This document shows positions 1-6,157 of a stretch of 9,704 bases of DNA, one piece after another (within the stretch, counting starts at the first letter, position 1; each line of letters starts with the position of its first letter). The notes below the pieces were generated by a model that had not been told where the DNA came from, did not search any database, and saw nothing but the letters and a program-made list of their open reading frames with translations. The position numbers were made by a program, and so were the translations under genes. The stretch is from assembly GCA_902386085.1 (NCBI GenBank), contig CABMIA010000054.1, positions 1 to 9,704 on the forward strand, written 5' to 3'. Origin of the DNA: an uncultured archaeon (lineage in GTDB: Archaea; Halobacteriota; Methanosarcinia; Methanosarcinales; Methanoperedenaceae).

Positions 1-497
1 CCACCCGACGTTCTGACAAAGGTAAAGCCCTGAGGTATTGTTTCGGTTACCTGGTATCCCGGCGACTGGAAAAGTGAAGCAGGTGTTGGGGTCAATGTTA
101 TGTTCAGGGTGCCGCCTGGCCGGATTGCTGATGAGGAAATACCTCTGGCCACGCTTCCTGCACTGCCTGCGCTGACCCAGATATCTGCAGTTCCTGATAC
201 TACTCCCGTGTTCCTGTTTTCATCCTTGAATGCGCCGCCGATAGTATAGCTCCCTTCGGTCAGGGTTGCCATGAGCGTATAGGTTATCGGGGTACTGTCT
301 GGCTCGGTAAAAGTGAATACATCGCCCTGTTGGGTGTAATGTCCCGCCGAGGTGTTTACAAAGGTGAAACCGTGTGGGATAGTCTCTGTTACCTGATAGT
401 AGTCAAAAAGCGTAGAAGGTGACGGTGTCAATGTTATAGTGAGAGTGCCGCCCGGATGGATTGAAGAAGGTGAGATACTTCTGGCCATGCTTCCCGG
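1..497 (-). repeat. Tandem 112-residue domain repeat inside the surface protein
   Basis: Repeat 1 spans about residues 656-767 (bases 497-162) and repeat 2 starts at residue 768 (base 161), cut off by the window edge. Each copy opens with (M/V)ARxIS, then IxPGGTLxITLTP, then YQVTETIPxGFTFVxTS. Corresponding residues recur exactly 112 apart. The DNA copies have diverged clearly, so this is an old protein-domain duplication and not a fresh DNA repeat. The fold is probably an all-beta, DUF11-like extracellular module. More copies may follow to the left. Confidence 0.8.
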
Positions 498-2462
498 GCT
501 TACTTCGGAGGGGACGGGTGTCGGGGTCGCTGTGGATATTGGAGACTGTGTTGCCACTGAAATTGTATATATTCCAGCCTCGTAACCGTATACCACTGCA
601 TAATAATTCCCTGAAGAGGATGCAGTGAATCTAACAATGTCCGCAACTGTCCCGGCACGATTGCTGGCTCCCAGAGGATTTCGTTCCGAATCAAATACTG
701 CCAGGTCCTGATCTCCGCTCACTGGAGTCAAAGTAACCGTTACTTCCTGCCCTGATATAGCAGAAAACCTGTAATAAACAAAATTTCCAGTTGAAACGCT
801 ACCAGTTGTGCTTCCGGAAATGTCAATTATTGATGAAGAACTCCCACCCGGAGCACCTCCCGAATTTGGAGTAGGTTCTGGTGTGGGTGTTGCGCCAGTC
901 ACTGTTATTCTGTTACTTATTGCTATATTTTCATAACTCTGCGTTCCGTCCCAGTCCGGGAACATTCTGAACTCGTACACGCCTGGTTCTGATGGTGCCT
1001 CGAATGCCTGGGTTCCGCTTGTTCTTCCATCCAGATAGTGCCATTCACCATAGTTTGTATTTTCTGCCGTTATCGGATACATTGCAATCCAATCTGTCGG
1101 ATTGCCGGGGGCTGTAAAAGTGACCGTGATAGCCTCTCCTGGTGATACCGACGCAGGGGATGCGGACAATGTATAACTGGCTGGGGTCGGCGTGGTTTCA
1201 GGGGTAACAGTTATTGGCGGCGATATGCCTGAATTTACACCAACAAGTTCCACGGCATCTATCTCATTCCAGCCTGATACAAGGTCAGTATTGAGGTACA
1301 ATTTTACCTTGTTTGTGGGAAACGTTGTCTGTGCGAAGGTAATATTTGACCATCCCGTGCTGCCTGGTGCCCCAGTGATTGGGTCTTCAGGTGCCCCGGT
1401 GTTGGGGTCGGTTCCTGTCCAGACCGTATGCGCTGTACCGCTATCGTCATATAAGTCGATCCTGACGATTGTCCCGGGATTAAAAGTCTCATGCACATTT
1501 ACGCCTGTTGCATAAACCAACGCGTCGTAGCTCAACTCTAACCATTGAGTACCGTTATTCTCGTCCTGAGGCGCCCATGCTGTTGCAATGTCTCCATAGC
1601 CGAATGTGTTCGGTTCACCTGTTGCCTCCCATGCTGACCATGATGTCTGGGAATATTCGCTACTTGCAAATGCACTGGATGCCCACTGGCCCATTGTGCC
1701 TGAGGCTGGAGGACTTGTCGGTGTAGTAGCGGTTGTAAAGGTAACGAGGGCGCCGTTTTGTGAACCTGCGCTGTTAGTTGCCCTGACCGCAAAGGAATAA
1801 GTTGTGGCAGGTGTCAGTCCTGTAACTGTGTAGCTAACTGTAACTGGCGAATTGCCTGCACTCAAACTCTGGATCGTACTAAATCCCCAGTTGGTTGTTA
1901 CTCCTGTCGGGTCAGTTCCCATCATAGTGACGCCTGAGGCAAAATCATACTGGGTTGCAAGACCGTATGGATTGATAGTACCTTTGAGTATTGCGCTTGT
2001 GGAAGTGACACTGATGGCTGATAGCGTTGTTGCGGTAGGCGCGCTGCCTATTGAAGGATATGTTACAGTTACGGTCCCGCTGCCAGTGCCAGTGCTTCCA
2101 AAATTTACAATGGATATCGTCCAGGCAGTTCCGGCGCTTAGATCTGCACTGGTGACCGTGTAGCTCAAGGAAAGAGGACTTGTGCCATCACTCCGGGCAT
2201 AAGCTCCTGTCTGCCCGGGTCCATTCAGAATTAATGCCAGATTAGTGGCTGACCCAGTCCAGGTTGCCTGGGCAGTGATAGTTCCTGCACTATTAACTGT
2301 TAAATTAAAGACATCCCGATCGCCAAAAGTAGAAGTCACTGAGAAGGGAAATGTCCCTGAAGAAACAGCACCTGCATTCCCTGCAAGCAATAAAAGTACA
2401 AAGATCGTTAATCCAAAAGCTATACTGAGGGTATTCCCTCTACTGATATCATTTTTACTCAT
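1..2462 (-). CDS. Secreted modular surface protein (N-terminal 820 residues; 3' end lies beyond the window)
   Basis: An uninterrupted reading frame begins at ATG 2462-2460 and runs without a stop to base 1. An AGGTG ribosome site lies 8-12 bases upstream. Residues 12-32 form a hydrophobic signal peptide ending AGA, a plausible cleavage site. By eye the modules are: a beta-sandwich (about 34-138) resembling prepeptidase C-terminal type; a fibronectin-III-like domain (about 140-245) with the typical GLTPATTYSF strand; a scarf-like module (about 252-408) with WASSAFASSEYS, WLELSYDALVYATGVNV and GWNEIDAVELVG, resembling pappalysin scarf modules; an Ig-like module (about 430-520); a second prepeptidase-C-like module (about 545-640); then tandem 112-residue repeats. 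Short Thr/Pro linkers such as TPTPEPTP separate modules. No catalytic domain is visible. It probably acts outside the cell in adhesion or as an envelope component. The C-terminal anchor is not in the window, and the exact role is unknown. Confidence 0.9.
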   Translation of the reverse strand, partial: MSKNDISRGNTLSIAFGLTIFVLLLLAGNAGAVSSGTFPFSVTSTFGDRDVFNLTVNSAGTITAQATWTGSATNLALILNGPGQTGAYARSDGTSPLSLSYTVTSADLSAGTAWTISIVNFGSTGTGSGTVTVTYPSIGSAPTATTLSAISVTSTSAILKGTINPYGLATQYDFASGVTMMGTDPTGVTTNWGFSTIQSLSAGNSPVTVSYTVTGLTPATTYSFAVRATNSAGSQNGALVTFTTATTPTSPPASGTMGQWASSAFASSEYSQTSWSAWEATGEPNTFGYGDIATAWAPQDENNGTQWLELSYDALVYATGVNVHETFNPGTIVRIDLYDDSGTAHTVWTGTDPNTGAPEDPITGAPGSTGWSNITFAQTTFPTNKVKLYLNTDLVSGWNEIDAVELVGVNSGISPPITVTPETTPTPASYTLSASPASVSPGEAITVTFTAPGNPTDWIAMYPITAENTNYGEWHYLDGRTSGTQAFEAPSEPGVYEFRMFPDWDGTQSYENIAISNRITVTGATPTPEPTPNSGGAPGGSSSSIIDISGSTTGSVSTGNFVYYRFSAISGQEVTVTLTPVSGDQDLAVFDSERNPLGASNRAGTVADIVRFTASSSGNYYAVVYGYEAGIYTISVATQSPISTATPTPVPSEVSPGSMARSISPSSIHPGGTLTITLTPSPSTLFDYYQVTETIPHGFTFVNTSAGHYTQQGDVFTFTEPDSTPITYTLMATLTEGSYTIGGAFKDENRNTGVVSGTADIWVSAGSAGSVARGISSSAIRPGGTLNITLTPTPASLFQSPGYQVTETIPQGFTFVRTSG

Positions 2463-2631
2463 TTTTATCACACCTATTGCCTTAAAATACGAGCTGGTTT
2501 TTATGGCAATCCCTAAATTTATCTGATAATAAAAACTCAAAACTATAAAAACTCTCTTGAACATTTAAATGAGGAAAGTTTTATCTTTTATCAAATCCAT
2601 AATTGAGTAGCAGCTTAAAAATGAGGGGTCT
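2463..2631. promoter_or_regulatory. Divergent promoter region between surface protein and ribK
   Basis: This 169-bp A/T-rich spacer separates divergently oriented genes. For ribK, TTTAAAT at 2564-2570 is a TATA-like candidate that would place transcription start near 2595. CTATAAAA at 2543-2550 is an alternative, and read on the other strand (TTTTATAG) it could serve the surface-protein gene. ribK has a GAGGGGT ribosome site at 2623-2629, only three bases before its ATG, which is close. The surface-protein gene has AGGTG just upstream of its start. Assignments are by eye only. Confidence 0.4.
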
Positions 2632-3279
2632 ATGGATATATTACCTTTGAAAAAACTTGCGCTTCTCGGAGCACATAAAAACCCATTGCAAATATCATCA
2701 ATTGATTTCGCATCGCATATAGATTCAAGTCCGCAAACTGCAGCGCGAAAACTCAAAAATCTTGAGGATGAGAAGCTCATATCAAAACAGATTTTACATG
2801 ACGGACAGTTAATATCCATAACTAAAAATGGCATTGCAGCGCTAGAAAAGGAATTAAATGATTATCAGGAGATCTTTTCCAGGAACGGGAATAAGAAAAT
2901 TTTAAGCGGAAAGGTCATTACAGGGCTTGGCGAGGGACAGTATTACATCTCCCTTGAAGGCTACAGGAAGCAGTTCCGTGAAAAACTGGGGTTCGATCCT
3001 TATCCAGGCACGTTGAACCTCAAACTTGACACCTCCAGCATAGAAATAAGGAAAAGAATATCTGGGGATGTCAGGATTTCAGGATTCACCGATAACAGCA
3101 GAACGTTTGGCTCGGGTTCCTGCTTTAACATTGTGATTTCCGATATCAAAGGAGCAGTAATCGTTCCTGAGCGCACGCATTATCCCGAGGACATAATTGA
3201 GATAATAGCGCCGGTCAACCTCAGGGAATATATGAACGTCATGGACGGAAGCCCGGTACAGGTTGAGGTATTAAAATGA
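2632..3279 (+). CDS. ribK: CTP-dependent riboflavin kinase with N-terminal winged helix
   Basis: RibK phosphorylates riboflavin to FMN using CTP in archaea. The 215-residue protein has the two-part architecture of the archaeal family. Residues about 1-85 are a winged helix-turn-helix (SSPQTAARKLKNLEDEKLI, then a wing). Residues about 90-215 are the kinase domain with GLGEGQYY (98-105), GFDPYPGTLNL (120-130, whose Thr-Asn pair is expected to bind nucleotide and Mg) and ERTHY (180-184). The length fits fused RibK proteins; the M. jannaschii enzyme lacks the winged helix. The winged helix suggests it may also act as a transcriptional regulator of riboflavin genes, as proposed for fused RibK proteins, but this is inference. 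Its TGA overlaps the ATG of ribB, so the two are translationally coupled. The M. jannaschii orthologues are also adjacent (MJ0056/MJ0055). Confidence 0.93.
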   Translation: MDILPLKKLALLGAHKNPLQISSIDFASHIDSSPQTAARKLKNLEDEKLISKQILHDGQLISITKNGIAALEKELNDYQEIFSRNGNKKILSGKVITGLGEGQYYISLEGYRKQFREKLGFDPYPGTLNLKLDTSSIEIRKRISGDVRISGFTDNSRTFGSGSCFNIVISDIKGAVIVPERTHYPEDIIEIIAPVNLREYMNVMDGSPVQVEVLK

Positions 3280-4007
3280 GTTATGAAAAATCCACGCATG
3301 TATGCGTTTGTGCAGAGTTAAACGATATTGAAAAGGCAATAGAAGCAGTTCGTTGTGGTAAAATGATTCTCCTGTTTGATTCTGAGGACAGGGAGGGCGA
3401 AACTGACCTTGTGATACCTGCACAGACTGCCACCCCGTCAGATATTGCGCGCATGCGCTGCGATGGGGGAGGACTGATATGCGTGGCAATTCACGCAACG
3501 GCTGCTGACAGGCTTGGACTGCCTTTCATGTCGGAAATACTGAAAAGCGTTTCTTTGAACGGGCACAGGTCTCTGATTTCGCTAATTGAAAAAAAAGGCG
3601 ATATTCCCTATGACACCCGTTCCTCTTTTTCGCTGTGGGTGAACCACAGGGGCACTTTTACCGGCATAACGGACAACGACAGGGCTCTGACCATCAATAA
3701 ACTCGGCGAGATCGTGCAGAGGGTCATGAATGGCGAAAACATGGATTTTGGAGCAGAGTTCCGGTCTCCAGGGCATGTCGCGCTGCTGCGTGCAGCTTCA
3801 GGACTTCTAAGCGAGAGGCGCGGCCAGACCGAGCTATCCATAGTGCTTGCAATGAAGGCAGGGATAACCCCTTCCATGGTCGTGTGCGAGATGCTTGACT
3901 GCAAATCCGGAAAAGCCCTCTCAAGGGAAGACGCCATGAGGTATTCTGCCTGCCATAACCTGCCCTTCATTGAAGGAAAAGATATCCTTAAAGTTGCTTG
4001 TGATTAA
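3276..4007 (+). CDS. ribB: 3,4-dihydroxy-2-butanone-4-phosphate synthase
   Basis: RibB converts ribulose 5-phosphate to 3,4-dihydroxy-2-butanone 4-phosphate plus formate, supplying the four-carbon unit of riboflavin. The 243-residue protein is a single-domain archaeal-type enzyme with no GTP cyclohydrolase II fusion. Visible motifs are the acidic loop DSEDREGETDL (35-45), GGGLICVAI (64-72), SSFS and TGITDNDRALTI (116-140), FRSPGHVALLRA (162-173), and the CEM segment with Glu205. The ATG overlaps the ribK stop (ATGA), with GAGGT at 3265-3269 inside ribK as ribosome site. One oddity: the usual RxGHTE motif reads RRGQTE, with Gln184 (CAG, 3825-3827) where characterised enzymes have a metal-binding His. 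All other signatures are intact and the frame is clean, so I call it a gene and not a pseudogene, but its activity is less certain. Confidence 0.93.
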   Translation: MSYEKSTHVCVCAELNDIEKAIEAVRCGKMILLFDSEDREGETDLVIPAQTATPSDIARMRCDGGGLICVAIHATAADRLGLPFMSEILKSVSLNGHRSLISLIEKKGDIPYDTRSSFSLWVNHRGTFTGITDNDRALTINKLGEIVQRVMNGENMDFGAEFRSPGHVALLRAASGLLSERRGQTELSIVLAMKAGITPSMVVCEMLDCKSGKALSREDAMRYSACHNLPFIEGKDILKVACD

Positions 4008-4013
4008 AACCTT

Positions 4014-4030
4014 CTCCGGCCTGACCGGAG
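4014..4030. terminator. Hairpin between convergent ribB and regulator gene
   Basis: CTCCGG (4014-4019) pairs perfectly with CCGGAG (4025-4030) across a 5-base loop. It starts 7 bases after the ribB stop, in the 63-bp gap between two converging genes. A pyrimidine-rich stretch follows on the plus strand, and on the minus strand the hairpin is followed after a few bases by TTTTAAT. It could limit read-through in both directions. Archaeal termination relies mainly on T-runs, so the hairpin itself is weak evidence. Confidence 0.4.
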
Positions 4031-4070
4031 TTGATACACTTTCTCCCCACTCTCTTTTAAGTGTTTAAGG

Positions 4071-4445
4071 TTATTTGCTCAATTCTTTCAGGCGTTTGAT
4101 GCTTGCCATCATTGCCTGCGATTCTTTTTTCTTCTGGGTCTCAAGATAATCTATTATCTCTTCGATACTTGTCTTGAGCTGGTATATCTTATAAGGACGA
4201 CCTTTTCCCGGCTTTTTCTCTTCCCTCTCCGCGATCCAGCCAAGTTCTTCCAGTTCGCGCATTGCTATACTGACCTCGGGCTGTCTTAAATCAGAACCCA
4301 TTTCAAGGTCTCTTGAGGTAACTTCTTCTACGTTTTTCAGGTAAGTGAGCACTTTTGCCACGTTCCTTTTCAAGCCTAATTCAATGAGCGTATCAGCGAA
4401 TTCCTCATCAGATTTGTCAAGAACATTGACAGATAGACTTTTCAT
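4071..4445 (-). CDS. Winged helix-turn-helix transcriptional regulator
   Basis: This is a 124-residue predicted DNA-binding protein of a small archaeal regulator family. A helical N-terminal segment (16-39, with LGLKRNVAKVLTYL) leads into the helix-turn-helix. SRDLEMGSDLRQPEVSIAMRELEELGWI (44-71) holds the turn and the likely recognition helix. A basic wing follows, EKKPGKGRPYKIYQL (76-90). Residues about 92-124 are a charged helix likely to form a coiled-coil dimer interface. No cysteine cluster or ligand domain is visible, so the effector is unknown. The start is supported by GGGTG (4458-4454) upstream and a good TATA box beyond it. It is divergent from lysA across a 283-bp spacer, so lysA is a candidate target along with its own promoter. 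That is inference from position only. Confidence 0.85.
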   Translation of the reverse strand: MKSLSVNVLDKSDEEFADTLIELGLKRNVAKVLTYLKNVEEVTSRDLEMGSDLRQPEVSIAMRELEELGWIAEREEKKPGKGRPYKIYQLKTSIEEIIDYLETQKKKESQAMMASIKRLKELSK

Positions 4446-4451
4446 AATATT

Positions 4452-4488
4452 TCACCCTTCACTTAAAATGTATTCCTTAAATATAAAT
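4452..4488 (-). promoter_or_regulatory. TATA box and ribosome site of the winged-helix regulator
   Basis: On the minus strand, TTTATATTT (4487-4479) closely matches the archaeal TATA box TTTATATA, with a purine-rich stretch upstream. Start of transcription would fall near 4458, giving a leader of about a dozen bases that begins at the GGGTGAA ribosome site (4458-4452) before ATG 4445. The spacing is tight but workable. Confidence 0.5.
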
Positions 4489-4642
4489 CTTGCGTTTTAA
4501 TATTTTATTTAAAAGAAAAGTTCTTTAATCAAAACCGATAGCGATTTTACCGCAATGATAATGAACTGAAAATTTAGCTGTTAATCCTATTGCCACTATT
4601 GATATCAACTATAATTATATTCTTGTGCAGAAGATTATCGGT

Positions 4643-4691
4643 CAGGTTGGCGTTCATCAAAAATGTAAGCCCGATTTTTTTCGCCAACCTG
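4643..4691. repeat. Perfect 10-bp inverted repeat (possible operator or RNA hairpin) before lysA
   Basis: CAGGTTGGCG (4643-4652) is exactly complementary in reverse to CGCCAACCTG (4682-4691). Inside the 29-base spacer, AAAAAT (4659-4664) and ATTTTT (4674-4679) can pair again around a 9-base loop, so an RNA copy would form a two-tier stem. The right arm ends one base before a TATA-like box, where the archaeal BRE sits. A regulator binding both arms could therefore block TFB. Alternatives are a small transcript's terminator or a remnant of a short mobile element; no target duplication is evident. Confidence 0.6.
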
Positions 4692-4692
4692 C

Positions 4693-4698
4693 TTATAT
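4693..4698 (+). promoter_or_regulatory. TATA-like box of lysA
   Basis: TTATAT lies 31-36 bases before the first possible ATG of lysA (4729), predicting transcription start near 4720 and a leader of under 10 bases. No Shine-Dalgarno is seen before 4729, which fits leaderless or near-leaderless translation. Competing boxes exist: an A/T-rich stretch at 4704-4721, and TATAATATA at 4744-4752, which would suit leaderless translation from the internal ATG at 4774. Confidence 0.4.
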
Positions 4699-4728
4699 CC
4701 GTAGTAAAATTATTTTATTTTTCATCAC

Positions 4729-6054
4729 ATGGACAAGACAACCTATAATATAATGCCTGTTAATTGTGCACCTATGTTCACGATAAAAAATCATCTTGAA
4801 ATCAGGAACAATCACCTGTTTATCGGGGGAGCGGACACCACAGAGCTTGCAGGAAAGTACGGCACTCCGATTTATATCACCAACGAATCCCGTATCATTG
4901 AGAATTTTTCTGCATACAGGAAAGCATTTCCAGATGCTGATATCTACTACGCGGCAAAAGCCAACGGAAGTTTTGCTATCCTGAGGATGCTTGCAAAAGA
5001 AGGGTCGGGCGCGGATGTTTTCAGTTACGGCGAGCTTTATATGGCACTTCTTGCAGGAATTTCGCGTGAGAAGATCCTTTTCAACGGGAATTCAAAGACC
5101 GATTTTGAACTCCGGAAAGCCGCGGAACTGGGTGTAAAAGTCTCGGTTGATTCCAGGGATGAACTGCATACTTTATCAGAGATAGCAGGAAGCCTGGGAA
5201 AAACCGTGGAGATAGCGTTCCGTGTAAATCCTGATGTTTCTCCAGGCACGCATCCCAAAATCGCCACCGGACTCAGGACTTCCAAATTCGGAATCCCCTC
5301 AGGGGAAGTCGTTGATATCTATCGCGAAGCTTCAGGACTTCCAGGTGTCATGCCCGCAGGCATACACTGCCACATAGGTTCGCAGATACTGGATACAGCG
5401 CCGTTTACTGAAGCAACGCAGAAAATGATGAATCTTGTGGAAGAAGTGACTGCGCTGGGGATCGACCTCAAGTTCGTGGACCTTGGTTCGGGTCTTGGCA
5501 TCCCTTATAAGAAAGATGAGCATGCTCCTACCCCGGCCGATCATGCGGACGCTATCCTTCCCGTATTCCAGGAAAGAACGGAAGAACTTGGGATCTCACC
5601 GAAACTTATCCTTGAGCCGGGAAGATATATCGTGGGCGATACCACCATCCTTCTTACCCGCGTCAATACAGTAAAAAAAGCAGCTAAAAATTTTGTGGGC
5701 GTGGATGCAGGTTTTAATCTCCTTATCCGTCCCACGATGTACGACTCATACCATTATGCAGTGGTAGCAAACAGGGCGGCCTCAAAGCCGGAGGAGATAT
5801 ATTCTATTGTCGGTCCGATTTGTGAAACTGGCGATGTATTTGCCAGGGACAGGGAACTGCCCCGTATTGAAAAAGGGGATATTGTGGCCCTGCTGGATGC
5901 GGGAGCATACGGATTCAGCATGAGCAGCCAGTATAACGGAAGGCCGAGGTGCGCTGAGATACTTGTGAAGGAAGGAAAATCCGATGTAATCAGGAGCGCC
6001 GAGGATGTCGGGGATTTGATTGCTAAACAAAAGCTCCCTGCAAGGTTGATGTAG
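4729..6054 (+). CDS. lysA: Diaminopimelate decarboxylase
   Basis: LysA is a PLP enzyme that decarboxylates meso-diaminopimelate to lysine, the last step of lysine synthesis. The 441-residue fold-type III enzyme shows the PLP lysine in YYAAKANGS (Lys77), FGIPSGE, HCHIGSQ (213-219), the glycine loop DLGSGLGIPY (251-260), EPGRYIVGD (from 296), the partner-subunit cysteine in CETGD (365-369), and GAYGFSMSSQYNGRPR near the end. An in-frame TAA at 4705-4707 means the first possible ATG is 4729. ATGs at 4753 and 4774 are alternatives, and homology to related LysA proteins begins around the third (MFTIKNHLEI). The first 15 residues may therefore not be translated. No strong ribosome site precedes any of them. 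It is divergent from a regulator and followed, after 99 bp, by rubrerythrin. Confidence 0.95.
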   Translation: MDKTTYNIMPVNCAPMFTIKNHLEIRNNHLFIGGADTTELAGKYGTPIYITNESRIIENFSAYRKAFPDADIYYAAKANGSFAILRMLAKEGSGADVFSYGELYMALLAGISREKILFNGNSKTDFELRKAAELGVKVSVDSRDELHTLSEIAGSLGKTVEIAFRVNPDVSPGTHPKIATGLRTSKFGIPSGEVVDIYREASGLPGVMPAGIHCHIGSQILDTAPFTEATQKMMNLVEEVTALGIDLKFVDLGSGLGIPYKKDEHAPTPADHADAILPVFQERTEELGISPKLILEPGRYIVGDTTILLTRVNTVKKAAKNFVGVDAGFNLLIRPTMYDSYHYAVVANRAASKPEEIYSIVGPICETGDVFARDRELPRIEKGDIVALLDAGAYGFSMSSQYNGRPRCAEILVKEGKSDVIRSAEDVGDLIAKQKLPARLM

Positions 6055-6059
6055 GAACA

Positions 6060-6072
6060 CGGGATTATCCCG
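6060..6072. repeat. Short palindrome after lysA
   Basis: CGGGA and TCCCG flank a 3-base centre (TTA), beginning 6 bases after the lysA stop. The stem is short and no T-run follows it on the plus strand, so it is a weak terminator candidate at best. It could be a regulator site upstream of rubrerythrin. Confidence 0.25.
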
Positions 6073-6090
6073 GAATCCTGCGATGGAAAG

Positions 6091-6150
6091 GTATATGATG
6101 AATCGTGGAAATTTACCTGTAAGAGTGGAAACCAAGGTGAATCAAGGTGA
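6091..6150 (+). promoter_or_regulatory. Putative promoter and doubled ribosome site of rubrerythrin
   Basis: GTATATG at 6091-6097 is TATA-like and would start a transcript near 6120, giving a leader of about 34 bases. Just before the ATG at 6154, AAGGTGAAT occurs twice in tandem with a 10-base period: AGGTGA at 6135-6140 and at 6145-6150. Only the second is at normal Shine-Dalgarno spacing (three bases). This suggests rubrerythrin can be expressed apart from lysA and translated strongly. Confidence 0.4.
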
Positions 6151-6157
6151 ATTATGA
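6095..6157 (+). other. Possible 20-codon leader ORF overlapping the rubrerythrin start
   Basis: From ATG 6095 a short frame reads 20 codons (beginning MMNRGNLPVRVE) and stops at TGA 6155-6157, which overlaps the rubrerythrin ATG as ATGA. AAAGGT precedes it. If transcription comes through from lysA, it could couple translation into rubrerythrin. If the TATA-like box at 6091-6097 is used, the leader start is not transcribed. A chance frame of this length is quite likely, so confidence is low. Confidence 0.15.

Larger units (their letters stand above)
4446..4728. other. Divergent intergenic spacer upstream of lysA
   Basis: This 283-bp A/T-rich spacer holds promoters for the regulator (minus) and lysA (plus). 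The middle (about 4500-4640) contains no coding frame of useful length, no tRNA-like fold and no clear repeat that I can see. The right third carries the inverted repeat at 4643-4691 and the TATA-like box at 4693-4698. The spacer is longer than a minimal divergent archaeal promoter pair needs, leaving room for operators or a small RNA. Confidence 0.6.

Noticed and set aside
1192..2526. Plus-strand open frames at 1192-1515, 1606-1800, 1852-2163 and 2245-2526
   Set aside because: They lie antisense to the surface-protein gene, have low-complexity Val/Pro-rich translations with no family resemblance, and lack ribosome sites. The minus-strand frame is continuous and has clear domains.
3608..3970. 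120-residue minus-strand open frame
   Set aside because: It is antisense to ribB, which is unmistakable. The translation has no recognisable motif and no promoter.
4534..4642. ACCGATA (4534-4540) and TATCGGT (4636-4642) as an inverted repeat
   Set aside because: Seven bases separated by 95 bp in A/T-rich sequence can readily occur by chance. Only the 10-bp repeat next to the TATA box was kept.
4621..4728. Lysine riboswitch upstream of lysA
   Set aside because: The L-box has a large multi-helix core that is not visible here, the space is too short, and the class is essentially bacterial.
6060..6072. Palindrome after lysA as an intrinsic terminator
   Set aside because: The stem has only five pairs with a 3-base loop and no T-run follows, so read-through into rubrerythrin cannot be excluded. 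It is listed only as a short palindrome.
5782..6135. 117-residue minus-strand open frame across the end of lysA
   Set aside because: It mostly shadows the conserved C-terminal part of lysA, with no ribosome site or family signature.
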